A stretch of 34,257 nucleotides of DNA from Bacteroidota bacterium. GTDB lineage: Bacteria > Bacteroidota > Bacteroidia > Chitinophagales > Chitinophagaceae. Location: NCBI GenBank assembly GCA_030706635.1, contig JAUZOD010000044.1, positions 1 through 34,257 of the forward strand, read 5' to 3'. A model generated the notes under the pieces. The model worked only from the letters and a program-made list of their open reading frames with translations, did not search any database and was not told the origin of the DNA. Shown in pieces: positions 25,171 through 33,934 of the stretch. A program made the position numbers and the translations under genes. Each line of letters starts with the position of its first letter. Within the stretch, counting starts at the first letter, position 1.

Positions 25171-28100
25171 TTAGAACTGGACATTTACTCCAAATGCCAG
25201 TGAGCGCAACATGGGATAAGAGAGTCCCCCGGCACTTTCCGGATCTCCAAACTTGTATTTCGTGAACGTAAAAAGATTCTCTGCAGAGAAAAATATCTTG
25301 AACCGCTGAATATAGAATCTTCTGGTCAATGAGGCAGGCAGGGTATATCCAAGGGTAATGTTTTTCAGCCTGGTATAAGACGCATCATCTAGCCAGAAAG
25401 TTGAAATTGCCCTGGTGGATGCACCCAGTGGTCCGCCATAAAAATCCATTTTGGGTATCGAGGTGGAATGATTTTCAGGTGTCCAGGCATTTGCCCACCA
25501 GGAAAGCAGCGTTCCTCCCGAAAAAGGAAGCACGCCATTGTTATTGGATGATATCACCTGTATCTTTTGACCCTGCACTCCCTGGAAAAACAGGCCGATA
25601 TTAAAGCCTTTCCAGCTGGCATCAAGATTGAATCCGAAATAATAATTGGGATATGCGCCTTTAACGGCAACCCGGTCGTTGGGGGTTACTTTACCGTCTC
25701 CGTCCACATCTCTGATACTTACATCCCCCGGAGATTCCACCCAGGGTGTGCCCGGCCCTTTCGTTATATCCGACTGAGACTGATAGATTCCGTTTGCCTC
25801 GTACATGTAATAACCGTTCATTTCATTCCCTTCTCTAAGCAGGGTAACGGGATCATATTCCGGAGAGCCAAACTTCAACACTTTATTCTTATAGGCAGAA
25901 ATATTGAATTCTGCATCATAAGAAAATGCGCCTATATGGCTTTTATGTCCCAGTACGAATTCAAATCCTTTATTTTGCACCTCCCCCTCATTCACGAACG
26001 GTCCGGTTATCCCCGCATAACCGGGAATCTGCTGCTGCCTTAATATTCCTGAAGTATTTTTGATGAAATAATCGAAAGTTGCGTAGAGCAGACTGTTTTT
26101 TATGTTTACATCAAGTCCGAGATTCCGGATCGTCGTTGCTTCCCATTTCAGCTGATTATTATTCAGCGCATTCAGTGTCACTCCATCCTGCAGGCCGGAA
26201 AATGGATAACTCGCTCCGGTAGAAAGCACGGCCTGATAAGGATAGTTGCTTTTCACATTATCATTTCCCAGTTGTCCATAAGAAGCCCGGATCTTGAGCT
26301 CACTCAGCCAAAGCAGATTATCGGCGATAAACGGTTCACGACTGAGGAGCCAGCCACCGGAAAACGAGGGGAAATAGGCGTATTTATCACCGGGTGGAAA
26401 ACGGGAGCTTCCATCCCTGCGAAGGCTCGCTTCAAAGAGGTATTTATATTTATAACTTAAATTCAGTCTGCCAAAAGCGGATTGAAGAGCATATTCTGTT
26501 TCCGTACCGCCCGTTGTCTGATTAAGGGCGGGTCCGGCAGATAATACATTCAGTGCGCCTGAAGCAAATCCGATCCGGTAACCCTGCAGACTGACGATAT
26601 CATTCTTTTCCTGACTTATTCCCACCAGGGCATTCAGGTGATAATCGTTAAGGAACGTTTTTACATAATTCAATGTGGAGTAGATGGTGTAATAACTATT
26701 CTTGGTATTCATCTCACTTAATGTAATCTGGGCCTGGCCATTATCAAACCCCGCAGATTGGTTCGTCAGATAATTATAAATAATGACCGCGGGTACCTGC
26801 ACCTTCAAATCACTTTCGTTATAACTCATTCCTCCCTTCACCTCCCAGGTTAAGCCATCCAGTATTCTTAACTGCGTATAGGCAGTCCCGTTAAACCCGA
26901 AACGATTCGTCCATTGCCCCCCGTTTTGCGCAGCAGCGATAGGTGATTTCTGTGGATGCTCCCAGGGTTGTGCTCCCCAGGCATAGCGACCGGAGCCATC
27001 TGTCAGGTAGGGCTCATAATCGGGGTTTTGATTTATAATGGAGGTTATTTCATCAGGCCCTCCATTCCAGGATGCTTTGTCCTTATCTACAATTCCATTT
27101 GTGGTGATGCCAAACTTAAATCTTTTACTAACCTGGGATTCCATGTTAAACATGCCGGTATATTTCTTATAGTTAAACCCCTGCACGATCCCATCCTGAT
27201 CCCACACACCCATAGCCGCCATGTAATTGGTACTTCCCGAATTACCGCTAATGGCCAGGGAATGCTTAAAAATATTAATGGGCTTTATCATGAAATCTTC
27301 CCAGTTGAAACTGGGGTATTGCTGACTGGGCGTTTTATATAAATCAATTACACTCTCGGGGTATTGTGTATTTCCACTGCCTGCATTTACGGCGGCGGAA
27401 TCCCACATCGTCATAAACTGCACCGAATTCCACACTCTTTTGGGCCAGTTGATTTTGCTTTGGTTGATATAACTTCCGTTGTATTCCAGGTGCAGCCCGT
27501 TATTTTTACCGGGTTTGGTAGTTACCAGGATGACCCCGTTAGAAGCCCGGGCGCCATATATAGAAGCCGAAGAAGCGTCTTTCAGCACGGTGATGGATTC
27601 GATGAAAGCGGGATCCAGATCGGCTAAATTTCCAACCACGCCGTTGACAATTACCAGGGGACTATTGTCGGAAGCAAATGAATTAGGCCCCCGGATATTC
27701 AATGTGAACCCTTCCGCCCCCGGCTGGCCGGTAGTTTGCTTCACAACAAGCCCCGGAAGCCTTCCTTCCATGGACTGGTAAGCATTGACCAGCGTTGGAT
27801 TTTCTATTTCAGCTGAATGCATGCTCACGATGGAACCCGTTATGCTTTCTTTTCGCTGGGTGCCGTAACCCACGATTTCGACACCACTGAGTTTTCCGGA
27901 CAGCGGTATCAGCCGGACCGCGATTGTGTTTCCATTATCTACCTTCACCTCCCGGGTTTCATAACCGGTGTAGGAAACAACCAGTACCGCGTTATGGGCA
28001 ATTTCTTTCATTTCAAAATGCCCGCGTTCATCCGTTTGAGTTCCCCTGCGGTTACCCTTGACAGTTATGGAAGCGCCGGATAAAGGAGAGCCGGAAGAAT

Positions 28101-28530
28101 CCGTGACGTTGCCTTCGATATCCAGTGGCGGCGGCGCCAGGGATTCCGAGACCTGAAGAATACCGGCGTCGGCGCTGGACTTTATAATTATCGTTTTATC
28201 AACGATCTTATAGGAAAGCGGTTTCCCCTTCAGACATTCTTCCATAGCCTGCTGTAACGAGACATCGTGCACATTAACGGTCACATAGCCTGCCTGTTGC
28301 AATAGCTCATAGCTGAATAAAAAGTCGTACCCCGTTTGTTTTTGTATTTTTTTAAATACCTTCTGCAGCGGGACATTTTTCTCTGTGAGGGTAATCTGGG
28401 CAACTCCCTTAGCACTCACCTGAAGGCAGGCCGCGAGTAAGATGACTGCAGTTAATTTCAAAGCGAGCAGTGTTTTGGTTAGCTCTCTCCGTTTTGAATA
28501 CGAAGGGTCGCAAAGAACTTTTAAATCCAT
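25171..28530 (-). CDS. SusC/RagA TonB-dependent transporter with N-terminal STN domain
   Basis: This is the outer-membrane glycan importer of the PUL (1119 residues). A long signal region (LALKLTAVILLAACLQVSA) is followed by a secretin/TonB short N-terminal domain at about 50-116 (VPLQKVFKKIQKQTGYDFLF, SLQQAMEECLKG), a carboxypeptidase-regulatory-like domain at about 137-208 (GNVTDSSGSPLSGASITVKG, VSYTGYETREV), a plug from about 218 (GVEIVGYGTQRKESITGSI, LVIVNGVVG, VLKDASSASIYGARASNGV) and a 22-strand barrel ending in SLAFGVNVQF. The STN domain is the part that contacts FecR in the periplasm, matching the sigma and anti-sigma genes next door. The likely partner is the SusD just downstream. 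Confidence 0.97.
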   Translation of the reverse strand: MDLKVLCDPSYSKRRELTKTLLALKLTAVILLAACLQVSAKGVAQITLTEKNVPLQKVFKKIQKQTGYDFLFSYELLQQAGYVTVNVHDVSLQQAMEECLKGKPLSYKIVDKTIIIKSSADAGILQVSESLAPPPLDIEGNVTDSSGSPLSGASITVKGNRRGTQTDERGHFEMKEIAHNAVLVVSYTGYETREVKVDNGNTIAVRLIPLSGKLSGVEIVGYGTQRKESITGSIVSMHSAEIENPTLVNAYQSMEGRLPGLVVKQTTGQPGAEGFTLNIRGPNSFASDNSPLVIVNGVVGNLADLDPAFIESITVLKDASSASIYGARASNGVILVTTKPGKNNGLHLEYNGSYINQSKINWPKRVWNSVQFMTMWDSAAVNAGSGNTQYPESVIDLYKTPSQQYPSFNWEDFMIKPINIFKHSLAISGNSGSTNYMAAMGVWDQDGIVQGFNYKKYTGMFNMESQVSKRFKFGITTNGIVDKDKASWNGGPDEITSIINQNPDYEPYLTDGSGRYAWGAQPWEHPQKSPIAAAQNGGQWTNRFGFNGTAYTQLRILDGLTWEVKGGMSYNESDLKVQVPAVIIYNYLTNQSAGFDNGQAQITLSEMNTKNSYYTIYSTLNYVKTFLNDYHLNALVGISQEKNDIVSLQGYRIGFASGALNVLSAGPALNQTTGGTETEYALQSAFGRLNLSYKYKYLFEASLRRDGSSRFPPGDKYAYFPSFSGGWLLSREPFIADNLLWLSELKIRASYGQLGNDNVKSNYPYQAVLSTGASYPFSGLQDGVTLNALNNNQLKWEATTIRNLGLDVNIKNSLLYATFDYFIKNTSGILRQQQIPGYAGITGPFVNEGEVQNKGFEFVLGHKSHIGAFSYDAEFNISAYKNKVLKFGSPEYDPVTLLREGNEMNGYYMYEANGIYQSQSDITKGPGTPWVESPGDVSIRDVDGDGKVTPNDRVAVKGAYPNYYFGFNLDASWKGFNIGLFFQGVQGQKIQVISSNNNGVLPFSGGTLLSWWANAWTPENHSTSIPKMDFYGGPLGASTRAISTFWLDDASYTRLKNITLGYTLPASLTRRFYIQRFKIFFSAENLFTFTKYKFGDPESAGGLSYPMLRSLAFGVNVQF

Positions 28531-28544
28531 AACTTTGTGTTAGT

Positions 28545-28633
28545 TTGGGTTACATAATTGAGCATTCCTAGACCGATTGTTCTTATTGGGTTAACCCGAA
28601 CTACTCCCCGCTCCGGCCTCTACTCCGGAGCGG
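28545..28633. promoter_or_regulatory. fecR-susC intergenic region: hairpin and repeated TTGGGTTA boxes
   Basis: Between the fecR stop and susC start are a perfect 9-bp inverted repeat, CCGCTCCGG (28608-28616) and CCGGAGCGG (28625-28633), with an 8-nt loop, and two copies of TTGGGTTA (28545-28552 and 28586-28593) 41 bp apart. The second copy lies within the palindrome GGGTTAACCC (28588-28597). A T-run follows the hairpin only on the + strand, so for fecR-susC transcripts it is not a standard terminator. It may be an attenuator, a processing site, or part of the sigma-dependent susC promoter (inference). Confidence 0.4.
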
Positions 28634-28662
28634 TTTTCGTTATGGTTTCCCACTATTTTGTT

Positions 28663-29847
28663 CTACGGCATGACCGTAACTTTCTTTCCGTCAATACTGA
28701 ACCGAACGGCACCCGTCATCTCCAACATGTCAAATACCTGGGAGGCTTTTACCCCACGGGAAATAGTTCCTCCGATATGGTCCGAAACAGTTCCACGATA
28801 TTCCACCTCCACATCATACCATCTTGCAATCTGACGCATGATGCTGTTGATATCGGATGCCTCTCCGAACTGGAACTTCCCGTTTTTCCAGGCCATCACT
28901 TCATCCGTATCCACATCCGACAGCAGTTTCAACGTGCCGTTCCCGATTTGAGCCTGCTGCCCGGGATGAAGGATACTTTGACGCCCGGCATCGGCTACCT
29001 GAACGGCTCCTTCCAGCAGGGTTATCTTCATGGAAGGCTCATCATCATAAGCGTTTACATCAAAGTGTGTACCCAGAACACGGATCTCTGTTTCATCATT
29101 CAGCTTTTTGACAATAAAAGGCATGGCCGTATTTTTCGATACCTCAAAATATACTTCGCCGGTGATTTCAACCTGCCGCCTGTTCCCCATAAACGCTGTC
29201 GGATACTTTATTGAAGAAGCCGCATTGAGCCAAACTTCGGTTCCATCGGGAAGACTAAGCTGATATTGACCCCCTTTAGGCGTTGTCAGCGTATTGAACC
29301 CCACGACCGCTGATTCCTGGCCTGTCGCATCGTACGCCAGTTTCCCGCTGTCCAGTTTTACGATCGTCGCATTCCCCTGCCTGGCGAACATCCCATTGTG
29401 CACGCTATCCAGAATAACTTTGGCGCCATTGGCCAATGTGAGGAAAGCCCTGTTGCGGCCGGGATCCAGATCATTCCGAAAGTGTTGGAAAGTTTTCGTT
29501 AACGGACCCGCTGCATGTCCTTTATTAAAAAACATCAGGTAACCCGGAACCATTAAACAGACCAGGGCGGCAGCGACCCACCAATATCTTTTTATAAAAT
29601 GCATCTGCCGGACAGTCTCCTTCGTCTGGCCGCTCTCCCGAACAGACCGTAAAACCGCCTGCAGACGCTGTTCGCTAAAGCCGGTTTCCGTAACGGTCTG
29701 CTCCAACTGACCGACCAGCCAGTCTCTTGATGCTTTTTCATTTTCCTGTATGTCCAGCAGGGTACGGAGCAATAAAAGTTCTTCCCGGCTTGCACGGCCA
29801 TCCACATACAACTGCCATAAATAAAACAAACGCGCGTGATCTTCCAT
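28663..29847 (-). CDS. FecR-family anti-sigma factor with DUF4974 domain
   Basis: This inner-membrane anti-sigma factor holds the ECF sigma inactive until the SusC STN domain signals. From the chosen start (MEDHARLFYLWQLYVDG, 394 residues) a cytoplasmic helical domain runs to about 85. One membrane helix follows at about 89-107 (WWVAAALVCLMVPGYLMFF), then the FecR domain at about 187-283 (LTTPKGGQYQLSLPDGTEVWLNA, RQVEITGEVYFEV, VLGTHFDVNAY) and a C-terminal DUF4974/STN-like domain at about 325-393 (KFQFGEASDINSIMRQIARW). The longer frame to 29883 adds 12 residues without a clear leader. It follows the sigma gene by 80 bp and precedes susC by 132 bp, the classic order for such signalling cassettes. 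Confidence 0.95.
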   Translation of the reverse strand: MEDHARLFYLWQLYVDGRASREELLLLRTLLDIQENEKASRDWLVGQLEQTVTETGFSEQRLQAVLRSVRESGQTKETVRQMHFIKRYWWVAAALVCLMVPGYLMFFNKGHAAGPLTKTFQHFRNDLDPGRNRAFLTLANGAKVILDSVHNGMFARQGNATIVKLDSGKLAYDATGQESAVVGFNTLTTPKGGQYQLSLPDGTEVWLNAASSIKYPTAFMGNRRQVEITGEVYFEVSKNTAMPFIVKKLNDETEIRVLGTHFDVNAYDDEPSMKITLLEGAVQVADAGRQSILHPGQQAQIGNGTLKLLSDVDTDEVMAWKNGKFQFGEASDINSIMRQIARWYDVEVEYRGTVSDHIGGTISRGVKASQVFDMLEMTGAVRFSIDGKKVTVMP

Positions 29848-29927
29848 ATAGACTTCCAAACAATGAATAATAGAGTAAGACAACCCAGCGAAAGAGATGA
29901 ACTAGTTTACCGAAAAATATTTTGAGA

Positions 29928-30536
29928 TTAGTTCTCCAGCAGCAGCACTGTACACGCAATGAATGCCGAGAGTAATTTTTCCTCTTCCAGATAGCACCGG
30001 ATGGAACGCAGCGCCTCTACCAGGTGATTGCGTACCGTATGTGGGGAAATTTTAAGGATCCCGGCTATTTCCTCGTAATTCAGGCCGGACAAACGGCTGA
30101 GATGATACACCCGTTTTTGTTGTTTCGGGAGACGTTCAAGAGCCTGCTGCAATAAAGCCTCCTGGTCATGCAGGAGCAGGCGTTCATCGGTATTGCTGAT
30201 GAAATTTTCGCGGGAGTAAGCTGCGAGCCGCTTCAGCATCTTTTGTTCACTGAGATTTTTTTTTATCTGGTTCAGCGCATGATTCGCCGCCGTGGTAAGC
30301 AGGTAAGCCTCCGGGTTGTTTACCGTATCCAGGATACGCCGGTTTTCCCAGATTTTGATAAATATTTCCTGGGTCAAGTCTTCCGCAATTACCGGGTCAT
30401 GGATCATTTTAAGGGCGAAGAAATAAAAACGTTTGTCGTAACGGCGGAACAACTCGGTAAAAGCAGCCTCGTCACCCTTTGAAATGGCCGCAAATAGTTC
30501 CTTTTCGGGATATCGTGGACTATCGTTACCCAGCAT
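29928..30536 (-). CDS. ECF-type RNA polymerase sigma factor (FecI-like)
   Basis: This sigma factor is expected to transcribe the PUL on release from FecR. The 202-residue protein has sigma region 2 at about 26-93 (FTELFRRYDKRFYFFALKM, AEDLTQEIFIKIWENR, NPEAYLLTTAANHAL) and region 4 at about 125-180 (LPKQQKRVYHLSRLSGLNYEEIAGIL, then HTVRNHLVEALRSIR). There is no region 3, as expected for ECF sigmas. The short hydrophobic C-terminal tail (LSAFIACTVLLLEN) is common in Bacteroidota FecI-like factors. It lies directly upstream of fecR on the same strand. Confidence 0.95.
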   Translation of the reverse strand: MLGNDSPRYPEKELFAAISKGDEAAFTELFRRYDKRFYFFALKMIHDPVIAEDLTQEIFIKIWENRRILDTVNNPEAYLLTTAANHALNQIKKNLSEQKMLKRLAAYSRENFISNTDERLLLHDQEALLQQALERLPKQQKRVYHLSRLSGLNYEEIAGILKISPHTVRNHLVEALRSIRCYLEEEKLLSAFIACTVLLLEN

Positions 30537-30557
30537 CTGTCTTGATGATTAGCAATA

Positions 30558-30590
30558 CGAATATAAAACTTTTTTAAGGTTATACGGCAA
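30558..30590 (-). promoter_or_regulatory. Possible promoter of the sigma-fecR unit
   Basis: On the - strand, TATATTCG (30558-30565) matches the TAnnTTTG element at 7 of 8 positions, and TTG (30588-30590) lies 22 nt upstream, near the usual spacing for the -33 element. The implied transcript would start about 15 nt before the sigma gene. The match is imperfect. Confidence 0.3.
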
Positions 30591-30707
30591 CTTCATTATG
30601 CCTCAGCATTACCCGCGTAACCGTCGCCGGTTTCCGACAACATAAATGTTCTTCATCATTGCTGACAAAGAAGAGATAAGAGAAGCTGTTAAACAATAAA
30701 GACATGC

Positions 30708-32738
30708 TTAAAAATATCCATTCGCCGTTTCAACCAGCTTTCTGATCCCCGTGACCACCATGATCTCGGTCATACCCCTGGGCCGGGACGCCTGTTTCAG
30801 ATTATTTTCGACCCGGTTCCGCCACAGTAATGGTGGTTGTTTTTTCATCCTGATGTAATCAAGCGCTTCCAGTCCCGAAACCGAAATGACGGACAGGTCA
30901 CGGGACAGCGTTTCAACTTCCTGTATTGCGGGGTATCGCCTGAATGCTGACTGCAGGGCAAGATGATTATCTTTCCATTGAAGCAGCCATTGCCTTATTC
31001 TTTTTTCGGTGACAGCATCTTTCGTATTGGCAGCAAAGTTGCGGGCCAGCGTGTTGAAGTCCCTGGCGACTTTGGCGTCCGGTCTTACCGCATCCACTAT
31101 TTTTGTAAAGGGCGACCCTGTGGTATAACCCGCATAATCAATCAAACCATAATCCTTTATCGGTTCAAGCACATCTGTAAAAGCGCGCAAAGCGGGAACG
31201 TTCTCATTACCCGCCAGACGACGCAAAAACATATCCACGTTTTTCTCGTGCGTCAGACCGAGTTCTTCGAGCTGTGGGCTGATCCGTTCCAGCTTCGCAT
31301 ACATATTCGGCACGTCATTCACAGAGGCATCGGACCATAATCTTTCCGCGATGGCCGCGGTCCTGGGCCAGATCCTGGAATCAATGGTCTCCCAGGTGAC
31401 CATTTCGCTCCACATCGTTGCCTCTCCGCCCAGAATAAGTTTCCGTTGAGGCATCGTCAAATGAAGGCTGTCCGGCAAAGGATCAGTTAAATAATGATCG
31501 GAAGCGGGAAAATTCAGATCTATATAATATCCACTGGATAGTATTACAGCGTATCCGGCTTTTGCGGCTGTGGCCAGACCTTCCATGCCACGCCAGGATT
31601 GAATAATGGCGGATGTGGGAATGCCGGGCTGCATAATTTCATCCCATCCGATCATCTTCTTCCCGTATTTTTCTGTAATTGCCAGCAATCTCCGGTTAAA
31701 ATATGCCTGCAGTTCGTTGTTGGAATGGATGCTATGTTCCTGCATAAATAATTGAATAGCCGCATTCCCGTTCCATTGCTTTCCATTGTTCTCATCGCCA
31801 CCGATATGAATATATTCATCGGGAAAAAGTTTTGACATTTCACCCAGGAACGCATCAATGAATGTATAGGTGGATTCACGCGCAGGATCCATCACCGGAT
31901 CCATAACGCCCAGGCGGTGCTCGACATGATAAGGTCCCGGAGCGCTGGCCAGTTCCGGATATCCGGCAAACCAGGAGCTTGTATGCCCGGGCATATCAAA
32001 TTCAGGAACGATCCGGATCCCCCGTTCACCCGCGTAATGCAATAGATCCCTGATTTGGTCCTGTGAATAATATTCACCTACAGAACCCAATTCATGCAGT
32101 TTTGGAAAAGTCTTGCATTCGATCCGGAATCCCTGATCTTCCGTCAGGTGCAAATGGAGAACATTCATTTTCACAGCGGCCATTCCATCGATGTTTCGCT
32201 TGATGACGCCGACGGGCATAAAATGTCTTCCAACATCAATTAAAAGACCCCTCCAGGGAAACCGGGGTGCGTCGTCAATAACGCAACCCGGCAGATAATA
32301 ATAGCCGTTCCCGGCCTGCAGCAACTGAAGTACTGTTTCCAGTCCGCGAATCGCGCCCAGATCAGTTTCGGCATTCAGGGTAACGCCATCCGCCGTAATC
32401 ACAAGATGATAGGATTCATCCTCACCCAATACATTGTTTGCCGCGCGGGCAACCCGGATATGCAGCCCTGAAGCCGGCGCCCCGTCGGCAGACAGTACTT
32501 CCTGCCGGGTGATGAAAAGGCCCGTTCTACCTTTTAAACGCGTCAGCATCCTTGTGGCTGCGCCATAAATTCTTTTATCGGGGTGACCACTAACTGTTAC
32601 GGTAAAGCCCACGCTTACCGGAAACCTTGCTTCATTGAACGAACATGCCTGCGGGTAAGGTATAAGTATTTTTTTATAGTCCTGGCCCTGTATATTTTTA
32701 CAGCACAGCAAAAAAATAAGTATGTAAATCCGTTGCAT
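30708..32738 (-). CDS. GH20 beta-N-acetylhexosaminidase
   Basis: This exo-enzyme removes terminal beta-linked GlcNAc or GalNAc. The 676-residue protein has a short signal peptide (YILIFLLCCKNIQGQ), an N-terminal GH20b alpha/beta domain to about 155 (ILIPYPQACSF, SYHLVITADGVTLNAETDLGAIRGLETVLQL-type order), and the TIM-barrel from about 158 (APRFPWRGLLIDVGRHF, MNVLHLHLTEDQGFR, VPEFDMPGHTSSW). The catalytic pair D315-E316 is in HIGGDENNGKQW. Trp-rich and GWDEIMQPGI segments complete the pocket. All key residues are present. It is 51 bp downstream of the DUF5009 gene and 171 bp upstream of the sigma gene. The first two Cys residues (LCC) do not form a clear lipobox. Confidence 0.96.
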   Translation of the reverse strand: MQRIYILIFLLCCKNIQGQDYKKILIPYPQACSFNEARFPVSVGFTVTVSGHPDKRIYGAATRMLTRLKGRTGLFITRQEVLSADGAPASGLHIRVARAANNVLGEDESYHLVITADGVTLNAETDLGAIRGLETVLQLLQAGNGYYYLPGCVIDDAPRFPWRGLLIDVGRHFMPVGVIKRNIDGMAAVKMNVLHLHLTEDQGFRIECKTFPKLHELGSVGEYYSQDQIRDLLHYAGERGIRIVPEFDMPGHTSSWFAGYPELASAPGPYHVEHRLGVMDPVMDPARESTYTFIDAFLGEMSKLFPDEYIHIGGDENNGKQWNGNAAIQLFMQEHSIHSNNELQAYFNRRLLAITEKYGKKMIGWDEIMQPGIPTSAIIQSWRGMEGLATAAKAGYAVILSSGYYIDLNFPASDHYLTDPLPDSLHLTMPQRKLILGGEATMWSEMVTWETIDSRIWPRTAAIAERLWSDASVNDVPNMYAKLERISPQLEELGLTHEKNVDMFLRRLAGNENVPALRAFTDVLEPIKDYGLIDYAGYTTGSPFTKIVDAVRPDAKVARDFNTLARNFAANTKDAVTEKRIRQWLLQWKDNHLALQSAFRRYPAIQEVETLSRDLSVISVSGLEALDYIRMKKQPPLLWRNRVENNLKQASRPRGMTEIMVVTGIRKLVETANGYF

Positions 32739-32789
32739 ATTCCAGGGGGTTAATGAATAAAACCATCCTTGTCAGAAATCATTCTGTTC

Positions 32790-33902
32790 TTATAATCTGA
32801 AGAATATTGCCTTTTTATACAGCCAGTAGCAAATCCCCCATTCCAACGCAAATATGCATAAAGAGGAGATGATTTTACTGAGTATTGCGGGAGTGTGTAT
32901 TAAACCAGGCAAACCACCGGTAAGATCAACTATGTAAGCGTTAAAAAACCGCGATCCAACAATTTCAATAAAAAGATAAATGAATATGGAATTCATCCCT
33001 ACAATGGTGAAGAATCTGGTGTGCCGTCTGTGGTTCCTGCAATCGATCCACCAGTAAAACAGGCAGATCGCCAGTAAACAGAAGCCCAGTGAAGCCAGGG
33101 TAAAGGAAGAAGTGGCGATCTTTTTTATGATGGGCGTTACACCGGATACATCCAGGAAGAATCCCAGGGTCAGACAGATCAGCCCCCATTTTAAAATGAG
33201 CGACAACTTGTTTTTTGACTGACCGGATAAAAGTCGGCCCGTGAGCGCGCCTGCAATGGTATGCACCGCGGTCGGTATGCAATTTACAGAGACCCACCCG
33301 TCGGGATCTGTTTGATTTGTCAGCAGCCTGTCAACATAGTTTCCAAAATTATGCTGGTTAATAAAGGGCTGGTCATAGCCTGGAATATGGGTGAACCGGT
33401 ATAAAATTTCCGTAACCAGCAACAGCCCGGCGCATACCACAATCTGGGCAGGAACAGTCCATCGGAATATCAAAAAAGCAACCAGCGTCGTAAAGGACAG
33501 TTGGGTCAGGACGTCCGTCAGGTCCAACGAGAGTCCGCGGGGCTGCACGGCATAATCCATTACCCCCCAGAAAAACAGCCAGCCGCATCTTCTCAATATT
33601 TTCCTGAAGGAGGAGGACCACGGGATTCCGTTCAGCTTTTGTTTCTGTAAAGAAAAAGCCACGGAAACACCGGCCATAAACATAAAGCCGGGCTGTATCA
33701 GATCCCAGAAATGCAGACCGTGCCACGGATGATGCATGAATTGAAGGACCCATCCGTTCCAATAAGTGCCCGTGCTGGCTTCGTCCAGGTGATCATAGAG
33801 GCGTGTACTCTCCAGCATCAGCAGGATCATTATAAGACCCCGCATGAAATCCAGCGAAAGCAGTCGTTTTGAAACGGGTGGACCGGCATGAGTTATTCCC
33901 AT
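32790..33902 (-). CDS. DUF5009/NagX-like membrane acyltransferase (HGSNAT-related)
   Basis: This is a multi-pass inner-membrane protein (370 residues, roughly ten hydrophobic segments). The N-terminus has the family signature RLLSLDFMRGLIMILLM and the second loop HHPWHGLHFWDLIQPGFMFMAGVSVAFSL-type pattern shared by NagX and the lysosomal heparan-alpha-glucosaminide N-acetyltransferase HGSNAT. Candidate catalytic His residues sit in the HHPWHG loop (inference). Members often accompany GlcNAc-releasing enzymes and may acetylate or transport amino sugars across the inner membrane. The neighbouring GH20 gene fits this. The gene starts at 33902, 32 bp after the stop of the alpha/beta hydrolase. 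Confidence 0.8.
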   Translation of the reverse strand: MGITHAGPPVSKRLLSLDFMRGLIMILLMLESTRLYDHLDEASTGTYWNGWVLQFMHHPWHGLHFWDLIQPGFMFMAGVSVAFSLQKQKLNGIPWSSSFRKILRRCGWLFFWGVMDYAVQPRGLSLDLTDVLTQLSFTTLVAFLIFRWTVPAQIVVCAGLLLVTEILYRFTHIPGYDQPFINQHNFGNYVDRLLTNQTDPDGWVSVNCIPTAVHTIAGALTGRLLSGQSKNKLSLILKWGLICLTLGFFLDVSGVTPIIKKIATSSFTLASLGFCLLAICLFYWWIDCRNHRRHTRFFTIVGMNSIFIYLFIEIVGSRFFNAYIVDLTGGLPGLIHTPAILSKIISSLCIFALEWGICYWLYKKAIFFRL

Positions 33903-33934
33903 TCTTTATGATATTGATTAGGACCGGGCTTATC

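Noticed and set aside
28558-29214. + strand open frame of 218 codons over fecR
   Set aside because: It is antisense to the conserved FecR and DUF4974 domains and carries no domain of its own.
30619-30632. AACCG-TCGC-CGGTT hairpin between GH20 and the sigma gene
   Set aside because: The stem is only 5 bp with no T-run after it on either strand, so it is not a credible terminator after GH20.
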